This document shows positions 6,244-7,849 of a stretch of DNA of 7,849 nucleotides, piece by piece. The notes beneath the pieces were generated by a model. The model was given only the letters and a program-made list of their open reading frames with translations, searched no databases and was not told where the DNA came from. The stretch's first letter is position 1. Each line of letters opens with the position of its first letter. Source of the DNA: Rhodospirillales bacterium (GTDB lineage: Bacteria > Pseudomonadota > Alphaproteobacteria > Acetobacterales > Acetobacteraceae). The position numbers and the translations under genes are program-made. The stretch lies in the NCBI GenBank assembly GCA_025350425.1, contig JANXXW010000584.1, forward strand, positions 1-7,849. The letters run 5' to 3'.

Positions 6244-7219
6244 ACAGGAAATCGCGCAGCAACGGCACCAGCGGCAGGTCGGCGGCCGGCATTTTGTATT
6301 CGCTCAGCTTCTCGGGCCGGACCCAGGCGAGCACCTGCCCCTCCCGCGCTGTCGGCGTACCACCCCAGCGACGGCAGAGAAACAGGGGCATCAACAGATG
6401 GAAACTTTCATAGGCATGGCTCGCGAACGCAAAGGGGGCAAGGCAGTTGCTGGCGACATCGATACCGAGTTCCTCGCGCAACTCGCGGATCACGGCGGCC
6501 TCCGGGGTCTCGCCGGGATCGAGCTTGCCGCCCGGGAACTCCCAAAGCCCGGCCATCTTCTTCCCCTCGGGGCGACGTGCGAGCAGGATGCGGCCATCGG
6601 TATCTATCAGGGCGCAGGCTGCCACCAGCAACAGCGGCTTCTCGCCAGTCGGGACCGCTTCCGGCTTCGCGCCGTGCATGTCTTCCCGCGCCGCCTCGAA
6701 GCGGAGCACCGGGTGCTCACCGCCCCGCGCCAAGAACTTCTGTGTGCCGGTGCCGACCTGCCGGAAGCCTATCTTGCGCAAGACGGTCACCGAACCTGGA
6801 TTATCCGTCGCCACGCTCGCCTCGATCTGGTCGAGATCGAGATTGGCGAGGGCCCAGCGCACCAATCGCCCGACCGCCTCGCTGGCCACACCATGGCCCC
6901 AAAAACGGCGGCCGACCCAGTAGCCGAGGTCGGCTACCCTGTCGGTTCGGTGCATCCTCAGCCCGACGCCGCCGACGACCACCTCCTGATCGTCTTCGGT
7001 TCCGGTCACGACGAGATGAAAAGCTCGCCCGCTCGCCAAGGCAGCGCCGCTGGTCACCACCCACTCATCGGCCAACGCGCGGGGGTATGGATACGGCACC
7101 GCCGCAAGCGTACGGCACACTTCCCAGTCGTTGATGAGGCGGTGCAGTTCGGCGGCGTCCTCGGGCCTGAATGGCCGCAGGATCAGGCGTTCGGTCGCAA
7201 GCGGCGTGAATTCCGTCAC
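6242..7219 (-). CDS. Fusion protein: GNAT N-acetyltransferase and MutT-type NUDIX hydrolase
   Basis: A single 325 aa reading frame joins two enzymes. Residues about 5-180 form a RimJ/RimL-type GNAT acetyltransferase: TERLILRPFRPEDA at the start, acetyl-CoA loop RRFWGHGVASEA (104-115), and VATDNPGSVTVLRKIGFRQVG (136-156). Residues about 195-325 form a MutT-like NUDIX hydrolase: LIDTDGRILLARRPEGKKMAG, LWEFPGGK, and a complete Nudix box from Gly231 to Ile253 (GX5EX7REUXEEXGU, with REL at 245-247 and EE at 249-250). MutT-type enzymes hydrolyse oxidised dNTPs such as 8-oxo-dGTP; the GNAT substrate is unknown. The linker (about 181-194) is short and hydrophilic. The frame is open to 7324, but that extension overlaps argJ; I chose the GTG at 7219, 7 nt after the argJ stop, because VTEFTPLATERLILR fits a GNAT start. 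No Shine-Dalgarno sequence is evident. Both halves look catalytically intact. Confidence 0.92.
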   Translation of the reverse strand: MTEFTPLATERLILRPFRPEDAAELHRLINDWEVCRTLAAVPYPYPRALADEWVVTSGAALASGRAFHLVVTGTEDDQEVVVGGVGLRMHRTDRVADLGYWVGRRFWGHGVASEAVGRLVRWALANLDLDQIEASVATDNPGSVTVLRKIGFRQVGTGTQKFLARGGEHPVLRFEAAREDMHGAKPEAVPTGEKPLLLVAACALIDTDGRILLARRPEGKKMAGLWEFPGGKLDPGETPEAAVIRELREELGIDVASNCLAPFAFASHAYESFHLLMPLFLCRRWGGTPTAREGQVLAWVRPEKLSEYKMPAADLPLVPLLRDFL

Positions 7220-7226
7220 GTGGGGA

Positions 7227-7849
7227 TCAGGAACGGTAGGAGCCGTTGATGTCGATATAGCCGTGCGTGAGGTCGCAGGTCCAGGCCGTGGCCTGGCCGC
7301 GTCCCATGCCCAGATCGACCGCAATCTCGATTTCGCGACCTTTCATATGCGCGACCACCGGGGTCTCGTCGTAGCCCGGAACGACACCGCCCTCGCGCGC
7401 CATCCAGGTCCCGCCGACGCCCACCGACAACAGGTCGCGGTTCGCCGGTTCGCCGGCCTTGCCCACGGCCATGACGATGCGGCCCCAATTTGCGTCCTCG
7501 CCCGCGATGGCGGTTTTAACCAGCGGCGAATTGGCTATTGCCATCGCCACGCGCTTGGCCGATTTCGCTGAGACGGCGCCCGCCACATCGATGCGGATCA
7601 GCTTCTGCGCGCCCTCGCCGTCCCGCACCACCTGCAACGCGAGGTCGAGCAACAACTCGTGGAGCTTGAGGGTGAAGTTGGCCAGAACGCGGCCGCCTTC
7701 GACGCCCACGCGCGGGTGCTCGGCTTGGCCCGTAGCGAACAGCAGAACGGTATCTGATGTCGATGTGTCGCTATCCACCGTGGTGCAGTTGAAACTGGCA
7801 TCCACGCCGCGCCGCAGCGCGCGCTGCAAGGCTGATGCCGGGATTTTCG
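7227..7849 (-). CDS. argJ: ArgJ, glutamate N-acetyltransferase/amino-acid acetyltransferase (3' part only)
   Basis: ArgJ transfers the acetyl group of N-acetylornithine to glutamate (arginine acetyl cycle); in some species it also makes N-acetylglutamate from acetyl-CoA. The window holds the last 206 codons plus stop of a protein usually about 400 aa long, so this is most of the beta chain. The self-cleaving Thr and the whole alpha chain lie beyond the right edge. Diagnostic blocks are SFNCTTVDSDTSTSD, LALQVVRDGEGAQKLIRIDV, SPLVKTAIAGEDANWGRI, and the family-typical ending GYIDINGSYRS. A TTG at 7829 lies inside the frame, but the frame continues in-family upstream to the edge (KIPASALQRALRRG), so it is not the start. 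ArgJ is the first visible gene of the operon; its promoter is outside the window. Whether it is the one-step or two-step enzyme cannot be told from this part. Confidence 0.96.
   Translation of the reverse strand, partial: KIPASALQRALRRGVDASFNCTTVDSDTSTSDTVLLFATGQAEHPRVGVEGGRVLANFTLKLHELLLDLALQVVRDGEGAQKLIRIDVAGAVSAKSAKRVAMAIANSPLVKTAIAGEDANWGRIVMAVGKAGEPANRDLLSVGVGGTWMAREGGVVPGYDETPVVAHMKGREIEIAVDLGMGRGQATAWTCDLTHGYIDINGSYRS

Noticed and set aside
5894..7249. 451-codon open frame on the plus strand, antisense to the CinA-type gene and the GNAT-NUDIX fusion
   Set aside because: It is opposite two genes with complete, conserved motifs. High GC with GC-rich third positions keeps antisense frames open, and its translation has no recognisable domain.
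7220..7324. Upstream extension of the GNAT-NUDIX frame to an ATG at 7324
   Set aside because: It overlaps the coding end of argJ and gives a Ser/Thr/Pro/Arg-rich stretch unlike any GNAT N-terminus; the GTG at 7219 fits better.
1..7849. Search for CRISPR arrays, tRNA/rRNA genes, IS ends, integrases, toxin-antitoxin pairs or defence genes
   Set aside because: No regularly spaced repeats, RNA gene signatures, transposase motifs or small paired ORFs with such motifs were seen.

Overview
The window looks like chromosomal DNA of a high-GC alphaproteobacterium, possibly Rhodospirillales or a related order. The placement is inference from the GC-rich third codon positions, the style of ArgJ and PurH, a DUF2889 gene, and a remnant of an mbfA-type membrane ferritin gene. 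No rRNA, tRNA, CRISPR, IS element or phage gene is visible.

Layout. The left edge (1-70, minus) holds the first 23 codons of a gene reading out of the window, with a clear AAGGAG ribosome binding site. Diverging from it is a bifunctional class A penicillin-binding protein (162-1997, plus) with complete glycosyltransferase and transpeptidase motifs. The short stretch between this gene and purH (1998-2234) holds a broken, internally deleted mbfA remnant on the minus strand and a cluster of short palindromic half-sites. The rest of the window (2235-7849) is one tightly packed minus-strand gene string. In transcription order it is: argJ (3' part, entering from the right edge), a GNAT acetyltransferase-NUDIX hydrolase fusion, a stand-alone CinA-type molybdopterin-binding-fold protein, a DUF2889 protein, a family 4 glycosyltransferase and purH. 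The gaps between these genes are 7, 10, 2, 16 and 16 nt, so they are probably one operon whose promoter lies beyond the right edge.

How the genes fit together. ArgJ (arginine synthesis) and PurH (last two steps of IMP synthesis) are housekeeping biosynthetic enzymes. The NUDIX domain and the CinA-type protein could both act on damaged or unwanted nucleotides. The glycosyltransferase points to envelope or polysaccharide work, and DUF2889 has no known function. I found no convincing new defence or mobile system. The most interesting signal is the mbfA remnant: a recognisable N-terminal start fused out of frame to a recognisable C-terminal tail, squeezed between purH and the penicillin-binding protein gene.
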